From positions 5,051,001 through 5,115,000 of the forward strand of contig NZ_VIWT01000001.1 in assembly GCF_007829815.1 (NCBI RefSeq): a stretch of 64,000 nt of DNA, given 5' to 3'. Source of the DNA: Kitasatospora viridis. Lineage in GTDB: Bacteria; Actinomycetota; Actinomycetes; Streptomycetales; Streptomycetaceae. Below are positions 1 through 8,269 of the stretch, piece by piece. Below the pieces are notes generated by a model that saw only the letters and a program-made list of their open reading frames with translations, did no database searches and was not told the DNA's origin. A program made the translations under genes and the position numbers. The first letter of the stretch is position 1, and the number at the start of each line of letters is the position of its first letter.

Positions 1-114
1 TGCAGTGCGTTCATGCGGCCACTGTGCGCCCGGGGCGTCCCGCGCGGCCCGTCGATTGACTGACCTGGTCAAACGGCATGACAGCACCCCAGCCCGACCC
101 GGCATCATTGGGGG

Positions 115-1206
115 GTGAGCGTGACCATCGACATCACCGGACTGCCGCCCGAGCGGATCGCCTTCTGCCCCTCGCCGCTGGCCGAACTCGGCAACGCGCT
201 GCACACGTTGGCCGAGCCCGCTCACCATCCCCGGCTGCACGCGTGGGCCACGGCGACCTCCGCCGCGCTCGAACCGGAGCTGGCGGACCGGCTGAACGAG
301 GCCGAGTTCATGTGGCGCTCGACACGTTCGGACTTCCTGATCCCGGCCCAGCCCCGGGAGACGCTGGCCGAGGAGCTGGACGACCTCGACCGGATGGACG
401 ACGAGAAGTTCGTCGGCTCGGCGCTGGAGATCTCGTGCAGCACCAGCCACTACCCCAAGGGCGTGCCCTCGCCGCTGGTCGACGAGTGGTCGCGGTGCCG
501 CGCGCTCGACCTGGCGGCGGCGCGCGGCCCGCGCCAGGCGGCGTTCGCCGAGCGGATGCTCGCCGAGCCCACCGCCACCCGCGCGTGGATCCGCCGTCTG
601 CTGGAGGACTGCGACCGGGCGTTCTTCGCCGACACCTGGCGCCGGGTCCGGGTGCAGCTCGCGTCCGACGCCCGGCACAAGACCGAACTGCTGCGCCGCA
701 AGGGCCTCGCCGAGGCGCTCGCCGCCGCCTCGCCGGGCCTGCGGCTGGAGCAGGACGAGCGCGGCCGGCGGATCGTCGTCGACAAGCTGGTGCAGGGCCG
801 GGCGGACGCCCGTGGGAGCGCCGTCACGCTGGTGCCGAGCGTCTTCGGCTGGCCGCACTTCTTCGCCCTCTACGCGCCGGGCTGGCAGCCGGTGATCCAG
901 TACCCGGTCGCCGGCCACGAGGTCGGCGGCGCCGAGTCCGTGGAGACGGTGATGCTGCGCCTGGAGGCGCTGACCCACCCGATGCGCCGCAACCTGTCCC
1001 GCCACCTCGCGCGCGGCGCGTTCTCGACCAGCGAGCTGGCCGACGCCTACGGCATCACCGCCCCCGAGGTCTCCCGCCACCTCGCCGTGCTGAAGAAGGC
1101 CGGGCTGCTCGTCACCCAGCGCCGGGGCCGCTACGTGCTGCACCAACTGGACATCTCGGTGGTGTCCCGGATCGGCAGCGACTTCCTGGAGTCGGTCCTG
1201 CGGTAG
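115..1206 (+). CDS. ArsR-type transcriptional regulator with N-terminal DUF5937-like domain
   Basis: The 363-residue product ends in a winged helix-turn-helix (about residues 279-345) with the ArsR pattern: a helix starting LEALTHPMRR, then a recognition segment around TAPEVSRHLAVLKKAGLL and a wing RRGRYVL. The first 270 residues match the kind of N-terminal domain that actinomycete ArsR proteins carry (DUF5937) and have no enzyme motif I recognise. The GTG start follows a GGGG tract; a second in-frame GTG lies two codons on. No metal-binding CxC is visible in the HTH, so metal sensing is not supported. It is monocistronic, and its target is unknown. Confidence 0.8.
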   Translation: MSVTIDITGLPPERIAFCPSPLAELGNALHTLAEPAHHPRLHAWATATSAALEPELADRLNEAEFMWRSTRSDFLIPAQPRETLAEELDDLDRMDDEKFVGSALEISCSTSHYPKGVPSPLVDEWSRCRALDLAAARGPRQAAFAERMLAEPTATRAWIRRLLEDCDRAFFADTWRRVRVQLASDARHKTELLRRKGLAEALAAASPGLRLEQDERGRRIVVDKLVQGRADARGSAVTLVPSVFGWPHFFALYAPGWQPVIQYPVAGHEVGGAESVETVMLRLEALTHPMRRNLSRHLARGAFSTSELADAYGITAPEVSRHLAVLKKAGLLVTQRRGRYVLHQLDISVVSRIGSDFLESVLR

Positions 1207-1520
1207 CGGCGCCCGGTGCGAGGGACATCGACGTCCACGTCAACTGATCGTTGTTCCTGCTGAGTTGATGGCCGGAAAGTGACCTGACCGCCCCGGGGTT
1301 CGCGCCTACGCTGGGCCCGGTCGAACACACTGACTCGGGGGAACTGTGTCTGTTCGTACATTCCCGCGCTGCTGCGCCGTGCCGCTCATCGGCGCGAGCC
1401 CGGCCGGCGCCGGCGACGCGCGGTTGAGCCGCCCCTTCCTCGCTGACGGTTGACGGTTCCTGAACGGCTGTTCCCCATGTCCGGCCAGGTCGAGCACGCC
1501 TGGCCCTTGAAGGGAAGACG
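1207..1520. other. 314-bp intergenic region with a possible 35-codon small ORF
   Basis: There is no standard gene here. A TACGCT hexamer near 1311, a GGGGGAA purine tract and a GTG at 1346 resemble a streptomycete promoter and start site, and the frame stays open for 35 codons to a TGA at 1451-1453. The peptide (starting VSVRTFPRCC) shows no recognisable motif. It may be a leader peptide, a remnant or chance. A TTGACG hexamer near 1449 could serve the lectin gene downstream, but I see no convincing -10 for it. Confidence 0.3.
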
Positions 1521-2264
1521 ATGAACCTCGTCAAGAACCTCGCCGTCGCTGCGGGCCTCGTCCTCGCCGCCTCCGGCACCCTGGTGGGAGCATCCTCACC
1601 CGGCTACGCGAGCACACCGGCGGCCTCGCCCGCCAGCCACACGGAGGGGGCCGGGCCGCTGCGGCCGGCGACGCCGCCCGACTCCTTCTGCACAGGTGGC
1701 GGGGGCGGGTACGGCTGGTTCGGGATCGCGCCCGGCAGCACCTCCGACGGCGGGGTGGCCAACGACCTGTGGCTCGACGCCGCCAACTCCGCCCAGGCCA
1801 CCCCGGTGCGGCTGTGGCCCGGCAACGGCAGCAACGCCCAGCAGTGGTGCATGATGCCCTCCTACGCCACCAGCGGACCAGGGGTGGGGGCGTACTTCGT
1901 CTTCGCCCAGTACGCATCGGAGCCCGACTGCCTGGACGTCATCAACGGCCAAGGCAACGGGTTCGCGTCCGGTACCCGGGTGCAGGCCTATCCCTGCTAC
2001 GGGAACTCCGGCGGCGGGGGCAATGCCGCCAACCAGCTGTGGGACGTCTGCGAGCGCGACCACACGGGCACCTTCAGCCTGAAGCCCGCGTTCGCGAACT
2101 CGCCGGAGTGGCTGGACGTGTGGGGAGGTCCGGGCCCGCGGGCGTTCGTGCAGGGGAACCCGCTGCAGATCTGGCCGGGCAACGGTGCCGACAACCAGAG
2201 GTTCACGGCCTTCACTTCGCCGGGCAGCGCCAGTAGCCCGGTGCCGTCCACGCCCGGGTGCTGA
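1521..2264 (+). CDS. secreted ricin-type beta-trefoil lectin domain protein
   Basis: The 247-residue product opens with a Sec signal peptide (MNLVKN, a hydrophobic core, and a probable cut near GYAS at about residue 31). The remainder carries three degenerate QxW-type repeats (QQWCM near 104, NQLWDV near 170, NQRFTA near 225), each preceded by LDV or LW segments typical of ricin-B beta-trefoil domains. Five mature cysteines suggest disulfides, as expected for an exported protein. No catalytic module is attached, so it is a free lectin-like domain that probably binds an extracellular carbohydrate. A strong GAAGGGAAG ribosome site precedes the ATG. Its ligand cannot be told from sequence. Confidence 0.8.
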   Translation: MNLVKNLAVAAGLVLAASGTLVGASSPGYASTPAASPASHTEGAGPLRPATPPDSFCTGGGGGYGWFGIAPGSTSDGGVANDLWLDAANSAQATPVRLWPGNGSNAQQWCMMPSYATSGPGVGAYFVFAQYASEPDCLDVINGQGNGFASGTRVQAYPCYGNSGGGGNAANQLWDVCERDHTGTFSLKPAFANSPEWLDVWGGPGPRAFVQGNPLQIWPGNGADNQRFTAFTSPGSASSPVPSTPGC

Positions 2265-2322
2265 CGCGGCGGCCGCGCCGGGATGGTCCGGCGCGGCCTC
2301 GGGGCGGCGGTGGGGTGGGGGC

Positions 2323-4092
2323 TCAGTCGGACATGTAGTCGCTGTCGTCGGAGTAGGAGTCGGAGCTGTTGCCCAGGTCCATCTGGGAGAACGGGACCTG
2401 GGTGCTCAGGGACTGGGGCGGCGTCGCCGAGTGCATGCTGGAGTCGGACTCGCTGCCGCTCTCCGACTCGCTGGAGCTGCTGTCGGAGGCGGAGTCGTCG
2501 ATGTCCGCATCCTTGAGGGTGTAGTTCGCCCCCGACTTGCTGACCCAGCCGCAGGAGATGTACGTGGCGATGAGCTTCTCCCGGGCGGCCTTGGCGACGT
2601 CGCTCATCCCGGCCGCGGCCATCGTCGAGGCCAGGCTGGAGGGTCCGGGCGCCTGGCCCAGGCGCTGCTGCTCGACGTACTCGGCGTGGGAGGTGGCGAC
2701 CGCGCGTTCGTGCGTCTGCGCGAGCGAGGCGATGGTGTGCATCGTGTTCTCGTCGACGGTCACGGTGCCGCCCTGCGGGCGGACGTGGTCCTTGGCGGCG
2801 TTGTAGGAGATCGCCAAGTCGTCCGGGCCCTGGCCGGACCGGAAGAAGTCGTTCAGGTTCGGGTCGTTGTGCCACTGCGTGGACCGTGTGGTGCCGCCCG
2901 CGGCGACGTCGACGTCGATCCTCGTCGGGATCATCACCGCGCGGTAGTTGCCGTGCTGCGACGGGTAGTGCGGGGTGAACCTGACCTGCCCGGCGCCCAG
3001 CGTGACGAGTTGCTTCTCGATGTCCCGCCACTCACCCGACTGCTGGTTGAGCGACCACTGCGGAACGATGTTCTCGGTGACGTCGCTGCCGCCCACCTCC
3101 AGCCCCATGATGTGTCCGCGGTCGTAGCCGGCCCCGCCGAACAGGTCCCGCCAGACGTCGGCGTTGCTCGGCGTGGACCCGCGCGGCGCACGCGTGCCGG
3201 CCCCTTGGTGGTGGTTCTTCAGGGCGGTCTTGTACGCGCTCTGCAGGGAGGTGACGGACAGCGGCTCGGGTGCCGCGCCCCGGCCGCTGGTACCCGTCGG
3301 CTGGATGGGGCCGGTCACTTGGCGAGGACGCTCGATGGGGAGGTCCGTGATCGGCAGGCTGCCCTGCTTCGACGGCTGGTAACGGCTCACCACCGCCTGC
3401 TCCTTGACGGTGCTGCTGGCCCGCTGGACCGCCGGTGCCGCCTCCTGAGCGGCGCCCGTCGCCGGGGCGGTCTGGACCGGGTGCTCCGGCGCCGGGCCGC
3501 TCATCACCCGGGTCGCGTTGGCCTCGGCCTCCCGTTCGAACCGGTCCGAGGGGTCGGAGACGCTGAGGCCGTTCCCGTTGTCGGTGCCCGCGACCGGCCC
3601 GGTGCGCTGCTGGATGACGTGGGTGAGCTCGTGGGCGAGGGTGTGCTTGTCGCCGCCGCCGGCACCGATGACCACGTGGCTGCCGCTGGTGTAGGCGCGG
3701 GCGCCGACCTCGGCCGCGGACGCCTTGGCGGCGCTGTCGTCGTGGACGCGGACGTTGGAGAAGTCCGCGCCGAGCCGGGCCTCCATGTCGGTGCGGGTCC
3801 CGTGGTCCAGCGGGCGGCCGCTGGTGCGCAGCACGTCGTGGACCGCGGAGCGCTGGACCGCCGCAGTGGCGGGGTGGCCGCACCCGGCATCGTGCTGGTG
3901 CTGCTCCCGGGCCGCCAGCAGGCCGGCCCGACGGGCCAGCTGCACGGCGGCGGCGTTCCCGACGGACGCCTGGAGGGCGAGCAGGCCCTGAGGGGACGTC
4001 AGGCCCGGCACCGACGTGCGGGCGGCGGCACGGGAGGGCGTCGGCCCGGCCGTCCGCGGCTCGGCTGTTTGGCCGTGGTCGTGTGCGGGCAC
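2323..4092 (-). CDS. DUF4157 (eCIS-core-type) protein with DRGH nuclease domain and acidic tail
   Basis: The 589-residue product reads, from the GTG at 4092 (AGGAG eight bases upstream), as three parts. First is a DUF4157 domain with a zinc-protease-like HELTH at 154-158, found in cargo or accessory proteins of extracellular contractile injection systems and in polymorphic toxins. Second is a DNA/RNA non-specific endonuclease-like segment: DRGH at 324-327, then NIVPQ (341-345), L-N349-Q and E359, matching the order of the catalytic His, metal-ligand Asn and Glu of Serratia-type nucleases. Last is a Ser/Asp/Glu-rich acidic tail of about 50 residues. No signal peptide is visible. No contractile-sheath gene and no obvious immunity gene lies beside it. 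Role as a toxin or effector is inferred. Confidence 0.75.
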   Translation of the reverse strand: MPAHDHGQTAEPRTAGPTPSRAAARTSVPGLTSPQGLLALQASVGNAAAVQLARRAGLLAAREQHQHDAGCGHPATAAVQRSAVHDVLRTSGRPLDHGTRTDMEARLGADFSNVRVHDDSAAKASAAEVGARAYTSGSHVVIGAGGGDKHTLAHELTHVIQQRTGPVAGTDNGNGLSVSDPSDRFEREAEANATRVMSGPAPEHPVQTAPATGAAQEAAPAVQRASSTVKEQAVVSRYQPSKQGSLPITDLPIERPRQVTGPIQPTGTSGRGAAPEPLSVTSLQSAYKTALKNHHQGAGTRAPRGSTPSNADVWRDLFGGAGYDRGHIMGLEVGGSDVTENIVPQWSLNQQSGEWRDIEKQLVTLGAGQVRFTPHYPSQHGNYRAVMIPTRIDVDVAAGGTTRSTQWHNDPNLNDFFRSGQGPDDLAISYNAAKDHVRPQGGTVTVDENTMHTIASLAQTHERAVATSHAEYVEQQRLGQAPGPSSLASTMAAAGMSDVAKAAREKLIATYISCGWVSKSGANYTLKDADIDDSASDSSSSESESGSESDSSMHSATPPQSLSTQVPFSQMDLGNSSDSYSDDSDYMSD

Positions 4093-4289
4093 GGGTGTCT
4101 CCTGTGGTTCGGGTGCGTGTTGCCGGATCTTGCATATCCCGCCCGGGCCGGCGGGAACAGGGCCGTGCGGACAGAGTCGGCAGGACTGCCGGGCAGCCGG
4201 GGCCGACCAACGGGCAACGCGTGCCCGGGAACGCGTGCGGGCCGCCGCGAGCGGGTCGTGCACGACGCGCGTGCGGTAGCTTGCCCGTC

Positions 4290-4826
4290 ATGACCGAACT
4301 CGCCACCGACGCCTGGCCGCCCGCCCCGATCCGGACCGGGCGGCTGGTGCTGCGCCAGACCGAGGCACGCGACCGGCCGGCGTTCGTCGAGCTGTTCTCC
4401 TCGCCGGAGGTGGGCGCGCACATCGGCGGCGCCCGGCCGCGCGAGGAGCTGGAGCGGGCGATGCCCGAGGTGCCCGGGCGGCGGTTCGGGGCGTTCGCGG
4501 TCGAGCTGGACGGCGCGATGATCGGGGTGATCACGCTCGACCCGCGCGACCCGGAGCGGCTCGGCCACATCCGGCCGGAGGGCGGCGAGACCGAGCTCGG
4601 CTACCTGTTCCTGCCGCGGGCGTGGGGGCAGGGCTTCGCCTCGGAGGCGTGCGCGGCGGTGCTCGACTGGTTCGCCGGCGTGCGGCCGGGGGAGCCCGTG
4701 GTGCTCTCCACCCAGGCCGTGCACGCGAGTTCGATCCGGGTGGCGACGAAGCTCGGCTTCACCGAGGTGGAGCGGTTCGAGGACTACGGCGCCGAGCAGT
4801 GGTTCGCCGTGTGGACCCCCGCGTGA
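4290..4826 (+). CDS. GNAT-family N-acetyltransferase
   Basis: The 178-residue product has the RimJ/RimL-like layout: an N-terminal strand TGRLVLRQTEARD, a central ELGYLFLPRAWGQGFASEA, where RxxGQGxA is the acetyl-CoA pyrophosphate loop (motif A), and a C-terminal SSIRVATKLGFTEVERF (motif B). It would transfer an acetyl group from acetyl-CoA to an amine of a protein N-terminus or small molecule. The gene is single and is transcribed divergently from the DUF4157 nuclease gene, with about 200 bp between their starts. The substrate is unknown, and I see nothing to tie it to the nuclease as an antitoxin. Confidence 0.85.
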   Translation: MTELATDAWPPAPIRTGRLVLRQTEARDRPAFVELFSSPEVGAHIGGARPREELERAMPEVPGRRFGAFAVELDGAMIGVITLDPRDPERLGHIRPEGGETELGYLFLPRAWGQGFASEACAAVLDWFAGVRPGEPVVLSTQAVHASSIRVATKLGFTEVERFEDYGAEQWFAVWTPA

Positions 4827-4902
4827 CCGCCGACGCCACCGGCGGCGAGCCGCTCACCCGGATCCCCGCCCCGGACCGTCTGCTGCCGTGACGGCGGGTG
4901 CG

Positions 4903-5145
4903 TCACCCCCGGCCCAGCCGGGCGTGGACGACCAGGCTCCACAGCGCCGCGGCCACCAGGACGGCCGGGGCGGTGGCCCAGGGGACCAGCCCGGCCACCG
5001 CGAGCGCGACCAGCACCGGCAGGCCGACGACGAGGACGGGCAGCGCGGCGGCCACCGCGACCCGGCGGCGGGCTTCGGGGCTCATGGCGGGGCTCGACTC
5101 GGGGCTCAGCCCGGGGCTCGCGTCGGGGCCCACTTCGGCGCTCAC
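4903..5145 (-). CDS. small two-helix membrane protein
   Basis: The 80-residue product has a polar, Pro/Ser-rich start and two hydrophobic helices (about 30-47 and 52-70) separated by a short turn, ending in a basic VVHARLGRG tail. Its ATG overlaps the stop of the MerR gene by four bases, so the two are translationally coupled. No family is recognised. The coupling suggests a membrane component related to whatever the MerR regulator senses, but that is inference. Confidence 0.65.
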   Translation of the reverse strand: MSAEVGPDASPGLSPESSPAMSPEARRRVAVAAALPVLVVGLPVLVALAVAGLVPWATAPAVLVAAALWSLVVHARLGRG

Positions 5146-5915
5146 GAGGACGTCCCCAGAGTCCGGGCGCGCTCCAGGTAGGCGGTTACGTCCGGCCAGC
5201 CCTCCGCCGGGACGGCCGGATCATCGCAGAGCACGGCCGGCTCCTCGCGCCAGGCGGTCTGCACGGCCTCCGACAGGCTCCGGTCGCCGCCGTTGAAGGT
5301 GGCGCTGAGCTCGTCCAACCTGGCGACGATCCGCTGCACCTGCGGCGCGCCGGGGTCGGTGCCGGCCACCCGCAGGGCCTCGGCGCGGCGGTAGAGCTCC
5401 GGCCACTCCACCTCCAGCAGGTAGTGTGCGGCCGGCCCGAGCGCGGCCACCCGCTCCTGCAGGGCGCGCAGTTGGTCGCCGGTGGCGTGCCGGCGGAGCA
5501 CGGCCTCCGCGGCCGGGTCGGTGCCGTGCATGGCTTGCAGCACCCCGATCAGGGTGGCGGCCTGCGGGGCGCGGGCGGCGGTGAGTTCGGCGTGCACGTG
5601 GGCCAGCCGCTGCCGCAGGGTGTTGAGCCCGGCGAGGGCGGTCTCGATGCCGGCCAGGTGCTCGCCCACCAGGCGGACCGGGTCGACCCCGGCGTCCAGG
5701 CAGGTCGCGACGGTCTCCAGGCCGAGGCCGAGCCGGCGCAGTGCGAGCACCTGGTAGAGGCGGACCAGGTCCTGCTCGGTGTACTCGCGGTGGCCGGCGG
5801 GGGTGCGGCGGGACGGGCTGAGCAGCCCGATCTGGTCCCAGTGGTGGAGCGTGCGCACGGTCAGGCCGCTCGCCTCGGCGAGGGCGCCGACCTTCCAGGT
5901 CTGTTCTGTGGTCAT
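5142..5915 (-). CDS. MerR-family regulator with TipAS-like C-terminal region
   Basis: The 257-residue product begins with a MerR winged helix (WKVGALAEASGL, then TVRTLHHWDQIGLLSPSRR, then YTEQDLVRLYQV) followed by a dimerisation helix. About 150 further residues form a helical ligand-binding region resembling TipAS-type domains. I chose the ATG at 5915 because the MerR domain starts directly after it; AGGAGG lies twelve bases upstream, a little far. It is divergent from the flavin monooxygenase gene, with a perfect palindrome between them. It most likely controls the monooxygenase, itself and the coupled small membrane protein in response to a hydrophobic compound. Confidence 0.85.
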   Translation of the reverse strand: MTTEQTWKVGALAEASGLTVRTLHHWDQIGLLSPSRRTPAGHREYTEQDLVRLYQVLALRRLGLGLETVATCLDAGVDPVRLVGEHLAGIETALAGLNTLRQRLAHVHAELTAARAPQAATLIGVLQAMHGTDPAAEAVLRRHATGDQLRALQERVAALGPAAHYLLEVEWPELYRRAEALRVAGTDPGAPQVQRIVARLDELSATFNGGDRSLSEAVQTAWREEPAVLCDDPAVPAEGWPDVTAYLERARTLGTSS

Positions 5916-5985
5916 GCGCCCACGATGCCTCCTGACGTCGCGTGAGGTGCAAGCCCGGACGGTCACGACCCGTCCAATAGTCCAT

Positions 5986-6013
5986 GTCGTATAGTCGTTT
6001 TCGACTATACGAC
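5986..6013. promoter_or_regulatory. perfect 12-bp inverted repeat, probable operator
   Basis: GTCGTATAGTCG (5986-5997) and its exact reverse complement (6002-6013) flank a TTTT spacer. The site is AT-rich compared with its surroundings, lies 25 bp before the monooxygenase ATG, and is in the divergent region shared with the MerR gene. A perfect palindrome at this place is most simply a repressor or activator operator. Its even, compact symmetry is less typical of MerR sites, which usually sit inside a 19-20 bp promoter spacer, so another regulator cannot be excluded. Confidence 0.75.
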
Positions 6014-6038
6014 TCACGGGCCACAGACAGGGGACCCC

Positions 6039-7553
6039 ATGACCGAGGTGCTGATCGTCGGAGCCGGCCCGGCCGGACTCTTACTCGCCGCCGAACTCCG
6101 GCTCGCCGGCATCGAGACCGTCCTGCTCGAACGCCACTCGCAGCGGCCGGAGTTCTGCCGGGGCTTCAACCTCAACGCCCGCGCCCTGGACCTGCTGGCC
6201 CGGCGCGGACTCGCCGATCGGTTCGTCAGCGAGGGCTGGCAGGTGCCGCACGCCGCGTCCTCCGGCCTGCCGGTGACGCTCACCCTGGCGGGCACGCACA
6301 CCGACCACCCCTACTCGCTGGGCATCCCGCAGACCCGGGTCGAGGAGCTCCTGGAGGAACAGGCCGGCGCGCTGGGCGCCGACCTCCGGCGCGGGCACGA
6401 ACTGCGCGCCCTGGAAGCGGACTTCGACGCCGTCACCGCCACCGTCGCCACCGCCGGCGGCGAGGAGTACCGCATCCGGGCGGCCTACCTGGTCGGTTGC
6501 GACGGCGGCCGCAGCACCGTCCGCAAACAGGCCGGCATCGACTTCCCCGGCACCGCGGCGACGGGCCACTGGCTGCTCGGCGACGTCGAGCTCGCCGACC
6601 CGGCGGCGCTGCCGTTCGGCGCGACCACCGGCCCGAGCGGGACGGTCGTCGTCATACCCCGCACCGGGTACGTCAGGATCCTCACCGCCGACCGGCGGCC
6701 ACCGGCCGACCAGGACGGCCCGGTCACCCCGGAGCTGTTCCGGGCCGCCCTCGCCGACGCGCTCGGCCACCCCCTCGAACTGCGCGCGGTGCGCTGGCTG
6801 AGCCGGTACGGCGACGCCGCCCGGCAGGCGGCCGAGTACGTCCGGGGCAGGGTCGTGCTCGCCGGGGACGCCGCGCACATCCACCCGCCGGCCGGGGCGA
6901 TCGGCGTCAACCTCGCCCTGGACGACGCGTTCAACCTCGGCTGGAAGCTCGCCGCCACGGTGCGCGGCACTGCACCGGCCCACCTGCTCGACAGCTACCA
7001 CGCCGAGCGCCACCCCGCCGGCGCGCACGTGCTGGCCAACACCCGGGCCCAGGTGCTGCTCGGCGCTGCCGCCGCCGACGGGCGGCTCGGGCCGCTCGTC
7101 GACCTGCTCACCCGCGTCGCCCGCCACCCGGCGGGCAACCGGGCCCTGACCGAGACGCTCACCGGCCTCGACACCCGCTACGAGATGCCGAACGAGATCG
7201 GGGCCGCTGCCGACCACCCGTGGCTCGGTCGGCTGGCACCCGACCTGTCGCTGAACACCGGTCAAGGAGCCGAGAGCGTGGCCGAGTTGCTGGCTACCGG
7301 GCGAGGCCTGCTGCTCGACCTGGCCGACCGCACCGCCGTTCGTGAGGCGGCGGCCGGATGGGCGGACCGGGTGGACACCGTCACGGCGACCTGCCCCGGG
7401 CAGCCGGAGCTCGGTGCCCTGCTGCTGCGCCCGGACGGGCATGCCGCCTGGCTGGCGGGCGCGGCGGACCACCGGGCGTCCGGGCTGCGGCGGGCGCTGG
7501 CCCACTGGTTCGGAGCGCCCGCGCCCGAGGAGCGGCCGTCCACGAACGGGTGA
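6039..7553 (+). CDS. FAD-dependent aromatic monooxygenase (rifampin monooxygenase/PheA-TfdB type)
   Basis: The 504-residue product has all class A flavoprotein hydroxylase signatures: the dinucleotide-binding GAGPAG at 8-13, the DG motif in VGCDGGRSTVRK near 151-162, and the GD motif AGDAAHIHPPAG near 276. A thioredoxin-like C-terminal segment follows. It would use NAD(P)H and O2 to hydroxylate an aromatic substrate; relatives inactivate rifamycins or tailor polyketides. Codon 15 is TTA (6081-6083), very rare in this high-GC sequence and read by the bldA tRNA, so translation may be developmentally gated. The palindrome directly upstream and the divergent MerR gene suggest inducible expression, perhaps as a resistance determinant. 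Confidence 0.88.
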   Translation: MTEVLIVGAGPAGLLLAAELRLAGIETVLLERHSQRPEFCRGFNLNARALDLLARRGLADRFVSEGWQVPHAASSGLPVTLTLAGTHTDHPYSLGIPQTRVEELLEEQAGALGADLRRGHELRALEADFDAVTATVATAGGEEYRIRAAYLVGCDGGRSTVRKQAGIDFPGTAATGHWLLGDVELADPAALPFGATTGPSGTVVVIPRTGYVRILTADRRPPADQDGPVTPELFRAALADALGHPLELRAVRWLSRYGDAARQAAEYVRGRVVLAGDAAHIHPPAGAIGVNLALDDAFNLGWKLAATVRGTAPAHLLDSYHAERHPAGAHVLANTRAQVLLGAAAADGRLGPLVDLLTRVARHPAGNRALTETLTGLDTRYEMPNEIGAAADHPWLGRLAPDLSLNTGQGAESVAELLATGRGLLLDLADRTAVREAAAGWADRVDTVTATCPGQPELGALLLRPDGHAAWLAGAADHRASGLRRALAHWFGAPAPEERPSTNG

Positions 7554-7794
7554 TGCTCGGGCGGCACGGTTCGCAGTCGGAGTGTTGCGGCCGGACGAGG
7601 GACACAGATCGCTACTTTTGGTGCACGGGTCCTCCGGTGGCGGCTTCGAAAGGCGCGGCCGTGAGGGGTCGTTCGGTGTGCGGTCGGCCACTCGGGGGTC
7701 CGACGAGCTGCACGCCCTTCTTACCGTCGCCACGTGTTGACGGGCCGTCATCCATCGGCGGTCCGTCATACCTGTCCGCCCATCGGAGGATCCT

Positions 7795-8148
7795 GTGATC
7801 TCGAAGAGCCTGAAGGCCGGTTGTTCGATGGCGGTGGCGCTCGCCGCCGCTGCCGCGCTCACGGTCAGTGCGCCGAGCAGTGCTTACGCCATCGACCACG
7901 TCGCCTGTGACGGTAATCGGAACGATCTCCTGAAGATCCATTCGCACCTCGACGGCCGGGACAGCGTGGACTGCTACGCCAACGCCGGGACGACCGACTT
8001 CGGCGGCTGGTGGGTGGACGAGATCTCCACGGGCAACAACGACCTGGTCTACTCCGACGCCAACGGCGACTCGGTCCGGGTCAACCGCTGGACCGACATC
8101 ACCTACCCGAACCGCCCGCCGAAGGTCACCCGCATCCAGATCCTCTGA
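7795..8148 (+). CDS. secreted SKLP-like beta/gamma-crystallin protein
   Basis: The 117-residue product has a signal peptide ending around SSAYA (about residue 33) and a mature domain of about 84 residues. The segments DSVDCYANAG, WWVDEISTGNN and ITYPNRPPKV match the streptomycete killer toxin-like (SKLP) beta/gamma-crystallin family, whose members are small secreted proteins, some affecting yeast or fungal cells. Two mature cysteines could form a disulfide. The GTG start sits four bases after GGAGGA. The last codons and the stop are part of a short tandem repeat that runs into the 3' flank. Any toxic activity is inferred from the family. Confidence 0.7.
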   Translation: MISKSLKAGCSMAVALAAAAALTVSAPSSAYAIDHVACDGNRNDLLKIHSHLDGRDSVDCYANAGTTDFGGWWVDEISTGNNDLVYSDANGDSVRVNRWTDITYPNRPPKVTRIQIL

Positions 8149-8197
8149 GCCGGCTCCTCTGGGGCCGGATCCTCTGAGGTCAGATCCTCTGGGGTCA
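8139..8197. repeat. four tandem copies of a ~15-bp unit across a stop codon
   Basis: Units of the form GATCCTCTGRGGYCR start at 8139, 8153, 8168 and 8183. The first unit contains the last codons and the TGA of the SKLP-like gene; the rest are non-coding. Unit differences are mostly transitions. It looks like local slippage expansion of the gene's 3' end rather than a mobile element. Confidence 0.7.
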
Positions 8198-8224
8198 GGG
8201 ACGCCGACCGGATGATCGGAGGCT

Positions 8225-8254
8225 GAGACGGGGCGCCGCTCGGCGCCCCGTCTC
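8225..8254. terminator. perfect 13-bp hairpin, likely terminator
   Basis: GAGACGGGGCGCC (8225-8237) pairs perfectly with 8242-8254 around a GCTC loop. There is no U-tract, as is usual in actinomycetes. It lies after the SKLP-like gene but only 15 bp before the next ATG, so it terminates upstream transcription unless it also forms part of the leader of the methyltransferase gene. Confidence 0.7.
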
Positions 8255-8269
8255 TGGCAGTCTCCGGTC

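Noticed and set aside
78..1247. Alternative 389-codon frame at the left end
   Set aside because: It overlaps the ArsR-type gene in another frame and is Arg/Gly/Ala-rich with no motif.
2185..4293. Long open frame opposite the DUF4157-nuclease gene
   Set aside because: It is the antisense shadow of a high-GC gene; it has arbitrary Gly/Val/Arg-rich sequence and no family motif.
4903..5145. Small membrane protein as immunity to the DUF4157 nuclease
   Set aside because: It is coupled to the MerR gene, not to the nuclease gene, and a two-helix membrane protein is an unlikely nuclease inhibitor.
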